Positions 39,423-48,898 are shown, counted from the stretch's first letter. The stretch: 64,000 nt of DNA from Dehalococcoidia bacterium (GCA_020853755.1 JADYYG010000034.1:1-64000), one strand, 5' to 3'. The notes: generated by a model not told the origin, from the sequence alone. Numbers and translations: made by a program.

Positions 39423-40691
39423 CTACAGCGCCAGCGCGGCCGGGGCTTCGAGGAGGTTCTGGATCTCCTTGATGAAACCCGCGCCTTCCGCGCCGTCGGT
39501 GACGCGGTGGTCGGCGCTCAGGGCGACTTTCATCACCTGGCGGATAACCACGGCGTTGTCCTTGACGATGGGCTTGGGCATGACGGAGCCGACGCCGAGG
39601 ATGGCTGCCTGGGGCGGGTTAATGATGCCGATGAGTGTCTCGACGCCGTAGGCCCCAAGGTTCGTGATGGTGAACGTCCCGTCGCTGTACTCATCGGCGC
39701 GCAGGCGGCCAGCCTTCGCGCGGTTCACCAGGTCTTTGGTCTCGATGGCGATGCGGCCGAGCGACTTCGCCTGGCAGTCCATGACGGCGGGCGCGATGAG
39801 GCCGTCGTCCAGCGCGATGCCAATGCAGACGTTGACGCGGTCGTGCATCTGGAGGCCGCTCTCGGCGAACTCGGCGTTGAACTTCGGCCGGCGCTCCAGT
39901 GCAATCGCGCAGGCTTTGACGATGAGGTCGTTGATGCTGACCCGCTGCTCATCGGTCGCGTTCGCATTGATCTGCGCGCGGAACTCGAGGGCTGCGGTCA
40001 TGTCGATATCGAGCGTGAGGTAGTAGTGCGGCGCGCTGGCCTTGGACTGGGCCATCCGCCGGGCGATGGCCTGGCGCATCTTGCTGAGCCCGGCCGGGGC
40101 CGATGCTGTTGCCGTCGCCGGCCGTGGCGCCGCCGTTGCCGGCGAACTCGCTGGAGCCTTCGCGATAGCGGCCTCCACGTCGCGGCGGAGGATACGGCCG
40201 TCGGGGCCGGTACCTTGCAGGTTGCTGTAGTCGAAGCCAGCGTCGCCTGCGATTTTTCGGGCGACCGGTGAGATGCGGATGCGGCCGTCCTCCGGGGCAC
40301 CCCCGGCGTGCGGCTGCTCTGCGACCGCGGAGACCGTGGTCTCGGCCGGCGCTGCTGCGGGTGCGTGGCTGGCCGCCTTCACTTCCGGTTCGATCTCGCG
40401 CCGGGCAGGTGTTACGGCTGGCGGTTTGCGGTCGATCTCCGGCGTGGCTTCGTTCGCCGCGCCGAGGACGGCGATGACTTCGCCGACGGGCACCACTTCG
40501 CCTTCCTCCGCGATGACCTTGAGGAGCGTTCCCGATTCGAACGCTTCGAGTTCGACGTTCGCCTTGTCGGTTTCGATCTCGGCGATCATTTCACCCCGGT
40601 TCACGTTGTCGCCGACGCTCTTGAGCCACTTCACGATGGTGCCTTCGGTCATATCGGCGCCCATCTGCGGCATGGTCACTTCGAAAGACAC
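39423..40691 (-). CDS. pdhC: Dihydrolipoamide acyltransferase (E2) of 2-oxoacid dehydrogenase complex
   Basis: 422 residues. One N-terminal lipoyl domain (lysine in EIETDKANVE), an alanine/proline linker, a peripheral-subunit-binding domain (RISPVARKIAGDAGFDYSNL) and a catalytic domain with SDNP-like FNAEF and the active-site ADHRVTDGAEG near the C-terminus. It transfers the acyl group to CoA. The start is GTG at 40689-40691 with AAGGAG upstream; 3 bases separate it from the E1-beta stop. Fourth gene of the E3-E1alpha-E1beta-E2 operon. Confidence 0.93.
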   Translation of the reverse strand: MSFEVTMPQMGADMTEGTIVKWLKSVGDNVNRGEMIAEIETDKANVELEAFESGTLLKVIAEEGEVVPVGEVIAVLGAANEATPEIDRKPPAVTPARREIEPEVKAASHAPAAAPAETTVSAVAEQPHAGGAPEDGRIRISPVARKIAGDAGFDYSNLQGTGPDGRILRRDVEAAIAKAPASSPATAAPRPATATASAPAGLSKMRQAIARRMAQSKASAPHYYLTLDIDMTAALEFRAQINANATDEQRVSINDLIVKACAIALERRPKFNAEFAESGLQMHDRVNVCIGIALDDGLIAPAVMDCQAKSLGRIAIETKDLVNRAKAGRLRADEYSDGTFTITNLGAYGVETLIGIINPPQAAILGVGSVMPKPIVKDNAVVIRQVMKVALSADHRVTDGAEGAGFIKEIQNLLEAPAALAL

Positions 40692-40694
40692 GGG

Positions 40695-41678
40695 CTACTC
40701 CTTGAACATGCGGAGGACGGCTTCGACCACATCTTCTTCCGAAGGCAGCGCGGCGAACTCCAGGTTGCGATTGTAAGGAAGTGGGACATCTTTGCAGCTG
40801 ACGCGCGCCACCGGGGCGTCCAGCCAGTCGAACGCGCGCTCCATGATCTGGGCGCTCAGTTCGCCGCCGAAGCCCCCGAAGAGCCAGTCGTCTTCAACGA
40901 TAACCGCCCGGTTCGTCTTCTTCACGGAGGCGATGACTGTGTCCATGTCGAGTGGCCGGAGGGTGCGCAGATCGATGACCTCGGCGCTGATCTCTTCCTG
41001 GGTTTCGAGCATCTCGGCTGCGCGCATCGCCTGGTGGACGCTGCCGCTGTAGCCGACGATGGTGACGTCGCTGCCTTCGCGGAGGACATTCGCCACGCCG
41101 AATTCGACCAGGTAGTCCGGGTCGTCCGGCACTTCGCCTTTGAGGGTGTAGTTGGCCGTGTGCTCGATGAAGATGACGGTGTTCTGGTCCCGGAAGGCGC
41201 GCTTGAGGAGGCCCTTCGCGTCGGCTGAACTCGACGGGCAGACCACCTTCAAACCCGGGAAGTGGGCATAAAGCCCTTCGAGCGAATGGCTGTGCGTGGC
41301 CCCTAGCTGCGACCCGCCGCCGCTCGCCATGCGGATGACCAGCGGTACGTGAATCTGGCCGTTCGACATGTGGTGCAGCTTGGCCGCGCTGTTCACAATC
41401 TGGTCGAGTGCGAGGAAGCTGAAGTTGATGGTCATCAACTCGACCATGGGGTGGAGTCCGCCCATCGCCGCGCCAATGCCAACGCCGACGATGCCGGACT
41501 CGGCGATCGGCGTGTCGATGACGCGTTCTTCGCCGAACTCTTCGAGCAGACCCTTGGTGACTGCGTAGGAGCCGCCGTAGGCGCCGATGTCTTCGCCCAT
41601 CAGGAAGATGGTTTCGTCGCGGATCATCTCCTCCCGGAGGGCTTCGCGGAGGGCGTCGCGCATGCGCATCTCAACCAT
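40695..41678 (-). CDS. pdhB: 2-oxoacid dehydrogenase E1 component, beta subunit
   Basis: 327 residues. It has MRMRDALREALREEM, FLMGEDIGAYGGSYAVTKGL, the inter-subunit segment DTPIAESGIVGVGIGAA and VIDLRTLRPLDMDTV near the C-terminal domain. With the alpha subunit it decarboxylates a 2-oxoacid using thiamine diphosphate. The ATG at 41676-41678 overlaps the alpha stop by 8 bases and has AAGGAG 8 bases upstream. The substrate (pyruvate, branched-chain acids or acetoin) is not fixed by sequence. Confidence 0.92.
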   Translation of the reverse strand: MVEMRMRDALREALREEMIRDETIFLMGEDIGAYGGSYAVTKGLLEEFGEERVIDTPIAESGIVGVGIGAAMGGLHPMVELMTINFSFLALDQIVNSAAKLHHMSNGQIHVPLVIRMASGGGSQLGATHSHSLEGLYAHFPGLKVVCPSSSADAKGLLKRAFRDQNTVIFIEHTANYTLKGEVPDDPDYLVEFGVANVLREGSDVTIVGYSGSVHQAMRAAEMLETQEEISAEVIDLRTLRPLDMDTVIASVKKTNRAVIVEDDWLFGGFGGELSAQIMERAFDWLDAPVARVSCKDVPLPYNRNLEFAALPSEEDVVEAVLRMFKE

Positions 41679-42666
41679 GGGCGGGCTCCTTCGTGAGGTG
41701 ATCGAACAGCGTATCGAGACCCGGCTGGGGGCTGTTCTCTGCGAACTCGGCCGCGTCGTGGACCACCTGTTCGACGCGTTCCGTGAGTTCATGGAACTGT
41801 GCCTCGGAGAGGTAGCCGGCCGTCTGCATGGTCGCCTTCAGCCGGTCGATGCAGTCCTGCTTACGGTACTGGTCGACCTCGTCCTTCAGGCGGTAGAGCT
41901 CGGGGTCGGACATCGAGTGCCCTCGGTAGCGGTACGTCATCGCCTCAATAAAGTACGGGCCGTTCCCGGCGCGGCAGTGGGCGACGGCCTTCTGCATCGC
42001 CTCGTAGACCGCGAGGACGTCCATCCCATCGACCGACACGGCCGGCATGTTGTAGGCGGCCGCGAGCTTCGGGATCTCGGTGGAGAGGGACTCCTTGAAT
42101 GGCACGCCCATGCCGTACAGGTTGTTCTCGCAGAAGAAGATAGTCGGTGTCTTCCAGAGGACCGACATATTGAGCGACTCGTGGAACTCGCCCTCGCCGA
42201 CCGACCCGTCGCCGAAGACGCACAGCGCCAGCGAGTCTTCTTTTTTCATCCGTGCGGCCATCCCAAGGCCGACGGCCAGCGGGAGATGCGCCGCAACGAT
42301 GGCATAGCCACCAAGGAAGCCCTTGCTCACGTCGTAAAGGTGCATCGAGCCGCCGCGCCCTCCGCTTACGCCGGTGGCCTTGCCGCAGAGTTCGGCCATC
42401 ACCCGGTTCGGGTCCAGGCCGCGGGCGAGGGCATGGCCGTGGTCACGGTAGTGCGTCACGATCTTGTCGTGTTCGTCGAGGGTCGCCATCATCCCGACAG
42501 CGCAGGCTTCCTGGCCGGTATAGAGGTGAAGGAACCCGCGGACCTTGCCTTTCGTGTAGAGCTCGCCGCACTTCTCTTCGAACCGCCTGATGAGCATCAT
42601 CTGGTAGAGGAACATGCCGAGCCGCTCTGCGCCGAGCGTCTCGCGGGCGGTGGTTTCAGTGGTCAC
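41671..42666 (-). CDS. pdhA: 2-oxoacid dehydrogenase E1 component, alpha subunit
   Basis: 331 residues. The thiamine-diphosphate motif is FGDGSVGEGEFHESLN with ENNLYGMGV, and the phosphorylation-loop region is YRYRGHSMSDPELYR. HLYTGQEACAVG and YRDHGHALARG are also typical. The segment YTGQEA and ATGVSGGRGGSMH resemble pyruvate and acetoin dehydrogenases. GTG at 42664-42666 overlaps the lpdA stop (GTGA). With E1-beta it forms the alpha2beta2 enzyme. Confidence 0.93.
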   Translation of the reverse strand: MTTETTARETLGAERLGMFLYQMMLIRRFEEKCGELYTKGKVRGFLHLYTGQEACAVGMMATLDEHDKIVTHYRDHGHALARGLDPNRVMAELCGKATGVSGGRGGSMHLYDVSKGFLGGYAIVAAHLPLAVGLGMAARMKKEDSLALCVFGDGSVGEGEFHESLNMSVLWKTPTIFFCENNLYGMGVPFKESLSTEIPKLAAAYNMPAVSVDGMDVLAVYEAMQKAVAHCRAGNGPYFIEAMTYRYRGHSMSDPELYRLKDEVDQYRKQDCIDRLKATMQTAGYLSEAQFHELTERVEQVVHDAAEFAENSPQPGLDTLFDHLTKEPAHG

Positions 42667-44090
42667 CGGGTCGCAACTCCTTGGGTGGATGCCGCTCCAG
42701 CCCGCCGGCGAGCGATGTGGATCGCTTCACCGTCGACGGCGAGGGCGGCCTCCTTGATAGCTTCCGCAAGCGTGGGGTGGGTGTGGACGGCGAAGCCCAC
42801 CTCGATGGTGGTCGCTTCCAGGAGCGCCACCATCGTTGCTTCGCCGAGCAGGTCATTGATGTCGTGGCCAACCATGTGGATGCCGAGCACCTGGCCGGTC
42901 GGCTCATCGGCGACGACCTTCACGAAGCCTTCGGTGTGGCCGATGGCGACTGACTTGCCGAGCGCGGTGAGCGGGAACCGGCCGGTCTTCACGCTGAAGC
43001 CCGCGTCTTTCGCTCCCTGTTCGGTGTAGCCGATGGAACCGACGTTGGGCTGGCAGAACGTAGCCCGTGGCATCTGGGTGTAATCCAGCGTCGTCGTCGC
43101 CTGGCCAGCGATGTGTTCGGCGGCGATAATGCCCTGTTGCATGGCCACGTGGGCGAGCATCAGCTTCCCGGTGACATCGCCGATGGCGTAGACGCCGGGA
43201 AGGTTGGTCTGCATCGTCTCATCGATAGTGATGAAGCCGCGCTGGGTGGCGACGCCGGCGCCTTCGAGGTTGAGCCCTTCGGTATGGGGCACGAAGCCGA
43301 CCGCGACGAGCACCACGTCGGCCTCCAGCGTCTGCTGGCCTGCTTCGCTGCTGACGTGGACAACGGCGCCGTTCGCGGTCGTGTCGAGGCCTTCGAACCG
43401 GGTCTTCACCAGGCAGGTGATGCCCCGCTGTTCGAAGGAGCGCTTGAGAGCGCGGCCGGAGTCAGGGTCTTCGAGCGGGACCAGCGTGTCGAGCAATTCG
43501 ACCAGCGTGACCTCTGAGCCGTAGCTCCGCCAGAGGTGAGCGAACTCGACACCGATTGGCCCGGCGCCGATGATGACCGCCTTCGCCGGGATGTCGCGCC
43601 GTTCGAGGGCCTCGCGGCTGGTGAGAACCACCTTGCCGTCTGCCTTCAGGCCGGGCAGCATCCGCGTCGAGGCCCCCGAGGCGATGATGATCGCTTTCGC
43701 GCGGTATTCCTCGCCGTTGCAGCGAACCGTCCGCGTGTCCTTAAGCGAGGCAACGCCCGTCACGCTCGTAATGCCATTGTCGCGCAAGAGTCCTTCAACG
43801 CCGCCCACAACCTTGTCGACGACGCCCCGGGAGCGGTCGATGGCGGCGCCAAGGTCGAACTTCGTCGACTCCGCTCCGCTGATGCCCCAGGTAGCGGCGT
43901 CGCGCACGAGGTTGACGACATCGGCGTTCTTTAGGAGCGCTTTACTTGGGATGCAGCCCCAGTTCAGGCAGAGGCCGCCGACGCGGTCTTTTTCGAAGAG
44001 GACGACGGACTTCCCGAGTTGGGCGGCGCGAATGGCTGCAACATAGCCGCCGGGGCCGCCTCCGATAACCGCAACGTCGTACTCAGCCAT
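42663..44090 (-). CDS. lpdA: Dihydrolipoamide dehydrogenase (E3)
   Basis: 475 residues. The FAD site is VIGGGPGGYVAAIRAAQLG, the redox disulfide is LCLNWGCIPSK (CxxxxC), the NAD site is VIIGAGPIGVEFAHLW, and the C-terminal dimer interface has the active-site histidine in VHTHPTLAEA. It reoxidises the lipoyl groups of E2 with NAD. It is the first gene of the operon; the ATG at 44088-44090 has AGAGGT upstream, with TATGGT/TAGTCT -10 candidates just before. The last ~15 residues are a short Ala-rich extension. Confidence 0.95.
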   Translation of the reverse strand: MAEYDVAVIGGGPGGYVAAIRAAQLGKSVVLFEKDRVGGLCLNWGCIPSKALLKNADVVNLVRDAATWGISGAESTKFDLGAAIDRSRGVVDKVVGGVEGLLRDNGITSVTGVASLKDTRTVRCNGEEYRAKAIIIASGASTRMLPGLKADGKVVLTSREALERRDIPAKAVIIGAGPIGVEFAHLWRSYGSEVTLVELLDTLVPLEDPDSGRALKRSFEQRGITCLVKTRFEGLDTTANGAVVHVSSEAGQQTLEADVVLVAVGFVPHTEGLNLEGAGVATQRGFITIDETMQTNLPGVYAIGDVTGKLMLAHVAMQQGIIAAEHIAGQATTTLDYTQMPRATFCQPNVGSIGYTEQGAKDAGFSVKTGRFPLTALGKSVAIGHTEGFVKVVADEPTGQVLGIHMVGHDINDLLGEATMVALLEATTIEVGFAVHTHPTLAEAIKEAALAVDGEAIHIARRRAGAASTQGVATR

Positions 44091-44231
44091 AGCCTACCTC
44101 TAGACTACCATAGATTTCCTTGAGGACACGGCAGAATCACTCGTGTTCCAACCGCCCCTTCCACTCTCGCCCAATCATTGCCCCGTGTCCATCAGTTAGA
44201 CCCCGAGTCCGTATACCCGGCACCGCGGTGG

Positions 44232-44903
44232 TCAGGCTTCTACGGGCGCGGCAGATTCGCCTGCGGGGAGCGTCCCCGGCCGCCGAAGGACGTACATCGC
44301 ATGTGTCCGTAACAGCGGAATGCGGGAAAGCGGCCCGTACAGCCAGGGGGTGCGCCCGAGCCGGCGAGCGATGGGCGGCGCGAGCGTGATCGTGGTCATG
44401 CGCATCGGTGCACGCGGGAACCAGCGGCGGATGTCCTCGGCCGAGACGGGGTGCACGTTCGGGTTGCCCGGGCTTCGGCGGCGCATGTCGTAGACGATGA
44501 TGAAGCCACCCGGCCGCACGATGCGTTCCAGTTCGTGTGCGATGGCCGCGCTGACTTCCTCATCGGGCACGGAGCTGAACAGTGTGAAGGCCAACGCTAC
44601 ATCGAAGGAAGCGTTGCTTTCCGGGATCGCGGCGGCGCTGCCCGCATGGACTCGAATCTCAGGGGCGTGCGCGCTGCAGTAGGCCGCGGCTTCGGGGTCG
44701 AGGTCGATGCCGGCCATCTCTTCGGGATTGCCGCCCCACTGCACCATGAGGCGGAGGTTGTAGCCGGTTGAGCAGCCTGCTTCGAAGACGCGTGTGCCGG
44801 CGAGGGTGCTTCGTCCGAGCCTGCGGAAGAAGCGGGCGAGGAACCGCTCGCGCTCCTGCACCATGAGCAGGTTGCCGGGGTGAAGGATCGATTGGTCGGC
44901 CAC
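44232..44903 (-). CDS. SAM-dependent methyltransferase, class I
   Basis: 223 residues. Motif I is VFEAGCSTGYNL, motif II MAGIDLDPEA, motif III FDVALAFTLFSSV, and LERIVRPGGFIIVYD is the post-motif strand; the Rossmann methyltransferase fold is clear. The C-terminal part has proline/arginine-rich stretches and no membrane helix. The start is GTG at 44901-44903; TATGGT lies 9 bases upstream. It is divergent from the aminotransferase at 44982. Acceptor unknown. Confidence 0.8.
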   Translation of the reverse strand: MADQSILHPGNLLMVQERERFLARFFRRLGRSTLAGTRVFEAGCSTGYNLRLMVQWGGNPEEMAGIDLDPEAAAYCSAHAPEIRVHAGSAAAIPESNASFDVALAFTLFSSVPDEEVSAAIAHELERIVRPGGFIIVYDMRRRSPGNPNVHPVSAEDIRRWFPRAPMRMTTITLAPPIARRLGRTPWLYGPLSRIPLLRTHAMYVLRRPGTLPAGESAAPVEA

Positions 44904-44981
44904 GCAGGAGGCACCATAGCAAACCTGCCGGTGCGAAAAAGCTGACTGCCCCTTGGGCTATGATCGGGGCCGGAGGCGCCC

Positions 44982-46322
44982 GTGACCATCGAATCCACCT
45001 ACGTCGAACGCAACCCCGAATCGGCCCGGTTGTATGCCCGGGCTTCGAATGTGCTGCCCAGCGGCGTCACGCACGACAGCCGCTTCATGCGCCCCTTCCC
45101 GCTCTACGCCAGCCACGCGGCAGGCGCCCACAAGTGGGACGTCGATGGGCACGAACTAGTCGACTACGTGATGGGGCACGGCGCCCTGCTGCTTGGGCAC
45201 AACTACCCGAGCGTGACCGAAGCCGCCCAGGCGCAGCTCGTGAAGGGAACGCATTACGGGGCGAGCCAGGAGAAGGAGATCGAGTGGGCCGAAGCGGTGG
45301 TTCGCATCGTGCCCTCCGCCGAAGTTGTCCGTTTCACCAGCTCCGGCACCGAGGCCACGCTGATGGCCCTCCGCCTGGCCCGCACGTATACCGGCAAGCC
45401 CGGCGTCATCAAGTTCGACCGTCACTTCCACGGCTGGCACGACTACGTGGTTGCCAACTCGAAGTACTCGGCCGGCGCGCCAGCAGGTGTCCCCCAGGCA
45501 ACGCTCGATTCGGTCTCCGTGCTTGACCTGGACATGGACCAGGTTCGCCAGGCGGTGGCCACGCGCGGTGACATCGGCGCCATCATCATCGAGTCCGCGG
45601 GGGCTTCCAGCGCGCTCCTTCCCGTGCCGCGGGGCTTCCTCCAGGCGCTTTCAGCGTTCTGCCGGAGCGAGGGCATTGTCTTCATCATGGATGAAGTGGT
45701 GACCGGCTTCCGTTGGGCCCCGGGCGGCGTCCAGGAAATCGAAGGTGTCACACCCGACCTGACAACGCTGGCGAAGATCCTTGCGGGCGGGTTCCCCGGT
45801 GGCGCGGTGGCGGGCCGGCGCGAAGTGATGGAGCACCTGCGCTTCCCCGAGCCCGGCGTGAAGGCGGCCAAGGTTGGCCACCCCGGCACCTTCAACGCAA
45901 ACCCGCTTTCGGCGGCGGCGGGCACGGTCTGCCTGAACGAAATCGCGGACGGCACGCACCAGCGCCGGGCAACGGAACTCGCCGCGCAAATGCGCGCCGG
46001 CATGAACGGCGTGCTCTGCGAACTCGGCATCCCCGGGTTCATCTACGGCGAGGCGAGCGAGTTCAAGGTGCTCGTAGCGGGTACCCAGGTGCCCGAAGCC
46101 CAGGACTACGATCCGCGGGACCTGCCATGGAAGCTGCTCGCCGACGGCATGCCCGGCGAGCGCTCGCGCCTGCTCCAGCTGGCGATGGCAAACCACGGTT
46201 CACACCTCTTCGGAGCTGCCGGGATGACGAGTTCGGTGCACACCGAAGCTGACATCGCCCGCACTGTCGAGGGCTGGCGCAGTTCGCTCCAGGACCTGCG
46301 TGCCGAAGGCCAGCTCGACTGA
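44982..46322 (+). CDS. Class III aminotransferase, glutamate-1-semialdehyde-aminomutase-like
   Basis: 446 residues. ARASNVLPSGVTHDSR, WDVDGHELVDYVMGHGALLLGH and FTSSGTEATLMALRLAR are typical of the GSAM group; the PLP lysine is in TLAKILAGGFPGGAVAG and the Asp in IMDEVVTGFR. It could be HemL, but the residues around the lysine (GSAM: LGKIIGGGLPVGA) differ, so another aminomutase or aminotransferase is equally possible. It starts with GTG at 44982 after CGGAGG; a TATGAT box lies 15 bases upstream. Confidence 0.82.
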   Translation: MTIESTYVERNPESARLYARASNVLPSGVTHDSRFMRPFPLYASHAAGAHKWDVDGHELVDYVMGHGALLLGHNYPSVTEAAQAQLVKGTHYGASQEKEIEWAEAVVRIVPSAEVVRFTSSGTEATLMALRLARTYTGKPGVIKFDRHFHGWHDYVVANSKYSAGAPAGVPQATLDSVSVLDLDMDQVRQAVATRGDIGAIIIESAGASSALLPVPRGFLQALSAFCRSEGIVFIMDEVVTGFRWAPGGVQEIEGVTPDLTTLAKILAGGFPGGAVAGRREVMEHLRFPEPGVKAAKVGHPGTFNANPLSAAAGTVCLNEIADGTHQRRATELAAQMRAGMNGVLCELGIPGFIYGEASEFKVLVAGTQVPEAQDYDPRDLPWKLLADGMPGERSRLLQLAMANHGSHLFGAAGMTSSVHTEADIARTVEGWRSSLQDLRAEGQLD

Positions 46323-46362
46323 GCTGTAGGATGAGGCTGTCCCGGGAGGTTTCGCTCGAAAG

Positions 46363-46716
46363 ATGGTCTCTGCGCTCACCTTCCTCGTCGTGTTCCTGGT
46401 CCCGCTGCTGCTCTTCTTCCTGAACTCGGGGATGGTGGCGAAGGAGCGGCGTGGCATTGCTGCGGGCATTCCGAAGCCGAAGACTGCGAAACCCCCCAGG
46501 AAGCCGCGCCCGGCGCGCGTCCGGCAGTACCGGGTGGATGACTGCGGGCGCGGATTCACCCATCTCGCGTTATCGCTCGTCGGATCACGGGAATCGTGCC
46601 GTTACTGCCACTTCGAGCAGCCCACTCTGACCGTCGTTCCCGAACCGCCTGCGGATGCTGAGGAGATGGGCAACAGCGGTAGCCCCGCGCCGACAGAGGA
46701 ACCGCCGCAAACCTGA
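46363..46716 (+). CDS. Small membrane-anchored protein with two cysteine motifs, unknown
   Basis: 117 residues. One N-terminal membrane helix (about 5-24), a proline/lysine-rich linker (about 36-52), then VDDCGRGFTHLALSL and RESCRYCHFEQPT, in which CxxC and a preceding Cys/His could hold zinc, and an acidic proline-rich tail. The ATG at 46363 has GGGAGG about 14 bases upstream. It sits between the aminotransferase and an aldo/keto reductase gene. No family recognised. Confidence 0.5.
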   Translation: MVSALTFLVVFLVPLLLFFLNSGMVAKERRGIAAGIPKPKTAKPPRKPRPARVRQYRVDDCGRGFTHLALSLVGSRESCRYCHFEQPTLTVVPEPPADAEEMGNSGSPAPTEEPPQT

Positions 46717-46770
46717 CGGGCATGCCCGGACGGGCGCTATACTCGTTCGACACTCTCCCGGAGCACCTCT

Positions 46771-47763
46771 TTGCAATACACCCGGCTGGGCCGCACCGGC
46801 CTCCAGGTCTCCCGCCTGTGCCTCGGCACGATGACCTTCGGCTTTCAGTGCGACGAGAAAACCTCCATCGCCATCATGGACAAGGCGTTCGATGGCGGCG
46901 TCACGTTCTGGGACACTGCGGATGTCTACCCGCTCGGTGCGCCGGCCGGCTACCAGGGCCGCACCGAGGAAGTGGTTGGCCGCTGGCTGCAGGGCCGCCG
47001 CGACCGCATCATCCTTGCGACGAAGTGCTGGGGGCGCACCGGCCCGAGCCGCTGGGACCAGGGCAACTCGCGCAAGCACATCCTCGATGCGGTCGATGCA
47101 TCGCTGCGCCGCCTGAACACCGACTACATCGACCTCTACCAGTTGCACGGCCCCGATGCGGAGACGCCTATCGACGAGACGCTGCGCGCCCTCGAGGACA
47201 TTGTCCGTGCCGGGAAGGTGCGCTACGTGGGTTGTTCGAACTTCCTGGCCTACCAGCTGGCCCGGGCGATCGGCCGCAGCGAGGCGCTGAACCTTGTCCG
47301 GTTTGACTGTGTGCAGCCTCGCTACAACCTGCTCTTCCGGGAGTTCGAACGTGAACTCTTCCCGCTCTGCCGTGACGAGGGCATTGGCGTCATCCCCTAC
47401 AACCCGATCGCCGGCGGCCTGTTGAGCGGGAAGCACAACCGTGATGCTGGCCCGGAAGAGGGTTCACGTTTCACCCTCGGCTCTGCGGCCGACCGGTACC
47501 AGGACCGCTACTGGCACGAAGGGATGTTCGACACGGTGGAACAGCTGCGGCCCATCGCCCAGGAGGCAGGGATGAGCCTGCCCCAGATGGCCGTCGCGTG
47601 GGTGATGGCGAACCCTGCCGTCACGGCGCCGATCATCGGCGCCAGTCGCCCGGAGCAGCTCGATGACACGCTGAAGGCTGCCCTCACCGAGATGCCGGCC
47701 GAACTGAAGCGCCGCCTCGATGACCTGACCGCTGACTACCGGAAAGGCGACGCGTTCCGCTGA
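46771..47763 (+). CDS. Aldo/keto reductase
   Basis: 330 residues. It starts MQYTRLGRTGLQVSRLCLGT; the catalytic Asp-Tyr-Lys-His set is visible in FWDTADVYPLG (Asp, Tyr), LATKCW (Lys) and LYQLHGPD (His). The NADP-binding C-terminal end has IIGASRPEQLDDTL. Typical of AKR families 11-13, which reduce aldehydes with NADPH. The start is TTG at 46771 with GGAG upstream, and a TATACT box lies near 46738-46743. It overlaps the next gene by one base. Confidence 0.9.
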   Translation: MQYTRLGRTGLQVSRLCLGTMTFGFQCDEKTSIAIMDKAFDGGVTFWDTADVYPLGAPAGYQGRTEEVVGRWLQGRRDRIILATKCWGRTGPSRWDQGNSRKHILDAVDASLRRLNTDYIDLYQLHGPDAETPIDETLRALEDIVRAGKVRYVGCSNFLAYQLARAIGRSEALNLVRFDCVQPRYNLLFREFERELFPLCRDEGIGVIPYNPIAGGLLSGKHNRDAGPEEGSRFTLGSAADRYQDRYWHEGMFDTVEQLRPIAQEAGMSLPQMAVAWVMANPAVTAPIIGASRPEQLDDTLKAALTEMPAELKRRLDDLTADYRKGDAFR

Positions 47764-48524
47764 TGAGTGAGCTGACAGACTTGCTCGACATTGCACGCCG
47801 CGCGGCTGTCGTCGCGGGCGATGTCATCATGCCGCTCTACAACGCCGGCACGAGCGTGGAATTGAAGGCCGACAAGACGCCGGTGACGATCGCGGACAAG
47901 AACGCTGAGCTGGCGATGCGAGAATTCCTGAGCCGCGAATGCCCGTCGCACGGCATCCTCGGCGAGGAGTTCCCTGAGACGCCCGGCGACGGCCGCCACC
48001 GCTGGATCCTCGACCCAATCGACGGCACCAAGTCGTTCATCCACCACGTGCCGCTCTTTGGGACACTCGTCGCGTTGGAGCGTGACGGTGTGCCGGTGGT
48101 GGGGGTTATCGCCTGCCATGCCGTGGGCGAAACCGCCTCGGCGGCATCCGGCGTGGGCGCCTACCTGAACGGCGAACTGACCCGGGTCTCGCAGGTCGAT
48201 GACCTTGCCCAGGCGACTATCTCAATGACGAGCGTGACGCGGATGCTCCAGGGCCGGGCGGAGGGTCTCGCGCGGCTCGCTTCGCGTTGCGGATTGGCGC
48301 GCGCCTGGGGCGATTGCTATGGCTACCTGATGGTGGCCACTGGCCGCGCCGACATCATGCTGGACCCGATCATGAGCCTCTGGGACGCGGCTGCGCTGTA
48401 CCCGATCATCACCGAGGCCGGGGGCGGCTTCTCCACGTGGGACGGGCATGCGGGCGTCGGCGATTCGGTGGTTGCTACCAATGGTCTCTTGCACAGCGAA
48501 GTGCTTGCGGCGCTGAACGGATAA
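47763..48524 (+). CDS. Inositol monophosphatase family protein (histidinol-phosphatase-like)
   Basis: 253 residues. The lithium-sensitive phosphatase motifs are GILGEEF (metal-binding Glu), ILDPIDGTKSF (DPxDxT) and SLWDAAALYPIITEAGG. The sequence is closer to the HisN-type histidinol-phosphatase group than to classical SuhB (GTKSFIHHVPLFGTL and RAWGDCYGYL), so histidine synthesis is a plausible role. The start shares a base with the stop of the aldo/keto reductase (TGATG), so translation is coupled. A strong terminator follows. Confidence 0.85.
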   Translation: MSELTDLLDIARRAAVVAGDVIMPLYNAGTSVELKADKTPVTIADKNAELAMREFLSRECPSHGILGEEFPETPGDGRHRWILDPIDGTKSFIHHVPLFGTLVALERDGVPVVGVIACHAVGETASAASGVGAYLNGELTRVSQVDDLAQATISMTSVTRMLQGRAEGLARLASRCGLARAWGDCYGYLMVATGRADIMLDPIMSLWDAAALYPIITEAGGGFSTWDGHAGVGDSVVATNGLLHSEVLAALNG

Positions 48525-48539
48525 ACCTTCGCGGAAATG

Positions 48540-48572
48540 AAGAAGGGTCCCCGCTGTGGGACCCTTCTTTCG
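48540..48572 (+). terminator. Rho-independent terminator
   Basis: AAGAAGGGTCCC-CGCTGT-GGGACCCTTCTT, a perfect 12-bp stem with a short T run after it, 15 bases downstream of the phosphatase stop. Confidence 0.8.
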
Positions 48573-48599
48573 TTGTGCTCGGTTAGCAGCGCAGGACGA

Positions 48600-48740
48600 T
48601 CAAGCTTTCCCGATCTTGAACATCCTCGTGCTGCAGACAGGGCAGGCCCCCTCGGTTGCCGGTTTGCCGTTCTTCATCGTGATGGCCTTCGGGTCTTTCA
48701 TCTCCCGCTTGACCCTGCACTTGAGGCAGTAGGCTTCCAT
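48600..48740 (-). CDS. Small zinc-ribbon protein, DUF5679 type
   Basis: 46 residues, found by reading the minus strand. It has two CxxC knuckles: YCLKCRVKREM and ACPVCSTRMFKIGKA, with a MKNGKPATEGA segment between them, as in the DUF5679 family. The ATG at 48738-48740 is preceded by AAGGAGG with good spacing, and a promoter lies at 48831-48859. Such tiny zinc proteins are widespread and of unknown role. It is downstream of truB but has its own promoter. Confidence 0.8.
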   Translation of the reverse strand: MEAYCLKCRVKREMKDPKAITMKNGKPATEGACPVCSTRMFKIGKA

Positions 48741-48830
48741 GAATCCTCCTTCGTTGTGCCCGCGGCCGGGCGAACGCGGCTAATTGTTAGAGTGTCTACG
48801 CAGTTGCGCAGGTTCGCCGCGTCCTCAGGC

Positions 48831-48859
48831 ATGATCGGAGTCTGTCTCCAAGGTGTCAA
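48831..48859 (-). promoter_or_regulatory. Promoter of the DUF5679 zinc-ribbon gene
   Basis: Minus strand TTGACA (48854-48859), 17-base spacer, GATCAT (48831-48836). The start codon is about 90 bases further on, leaving an untranslated leader of about 80 bases. Confidence 0.5.
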
Positions 48860-48898
48860 TACTTTTTCTGAGTCTGAATCGAACATAACTATCGAGTT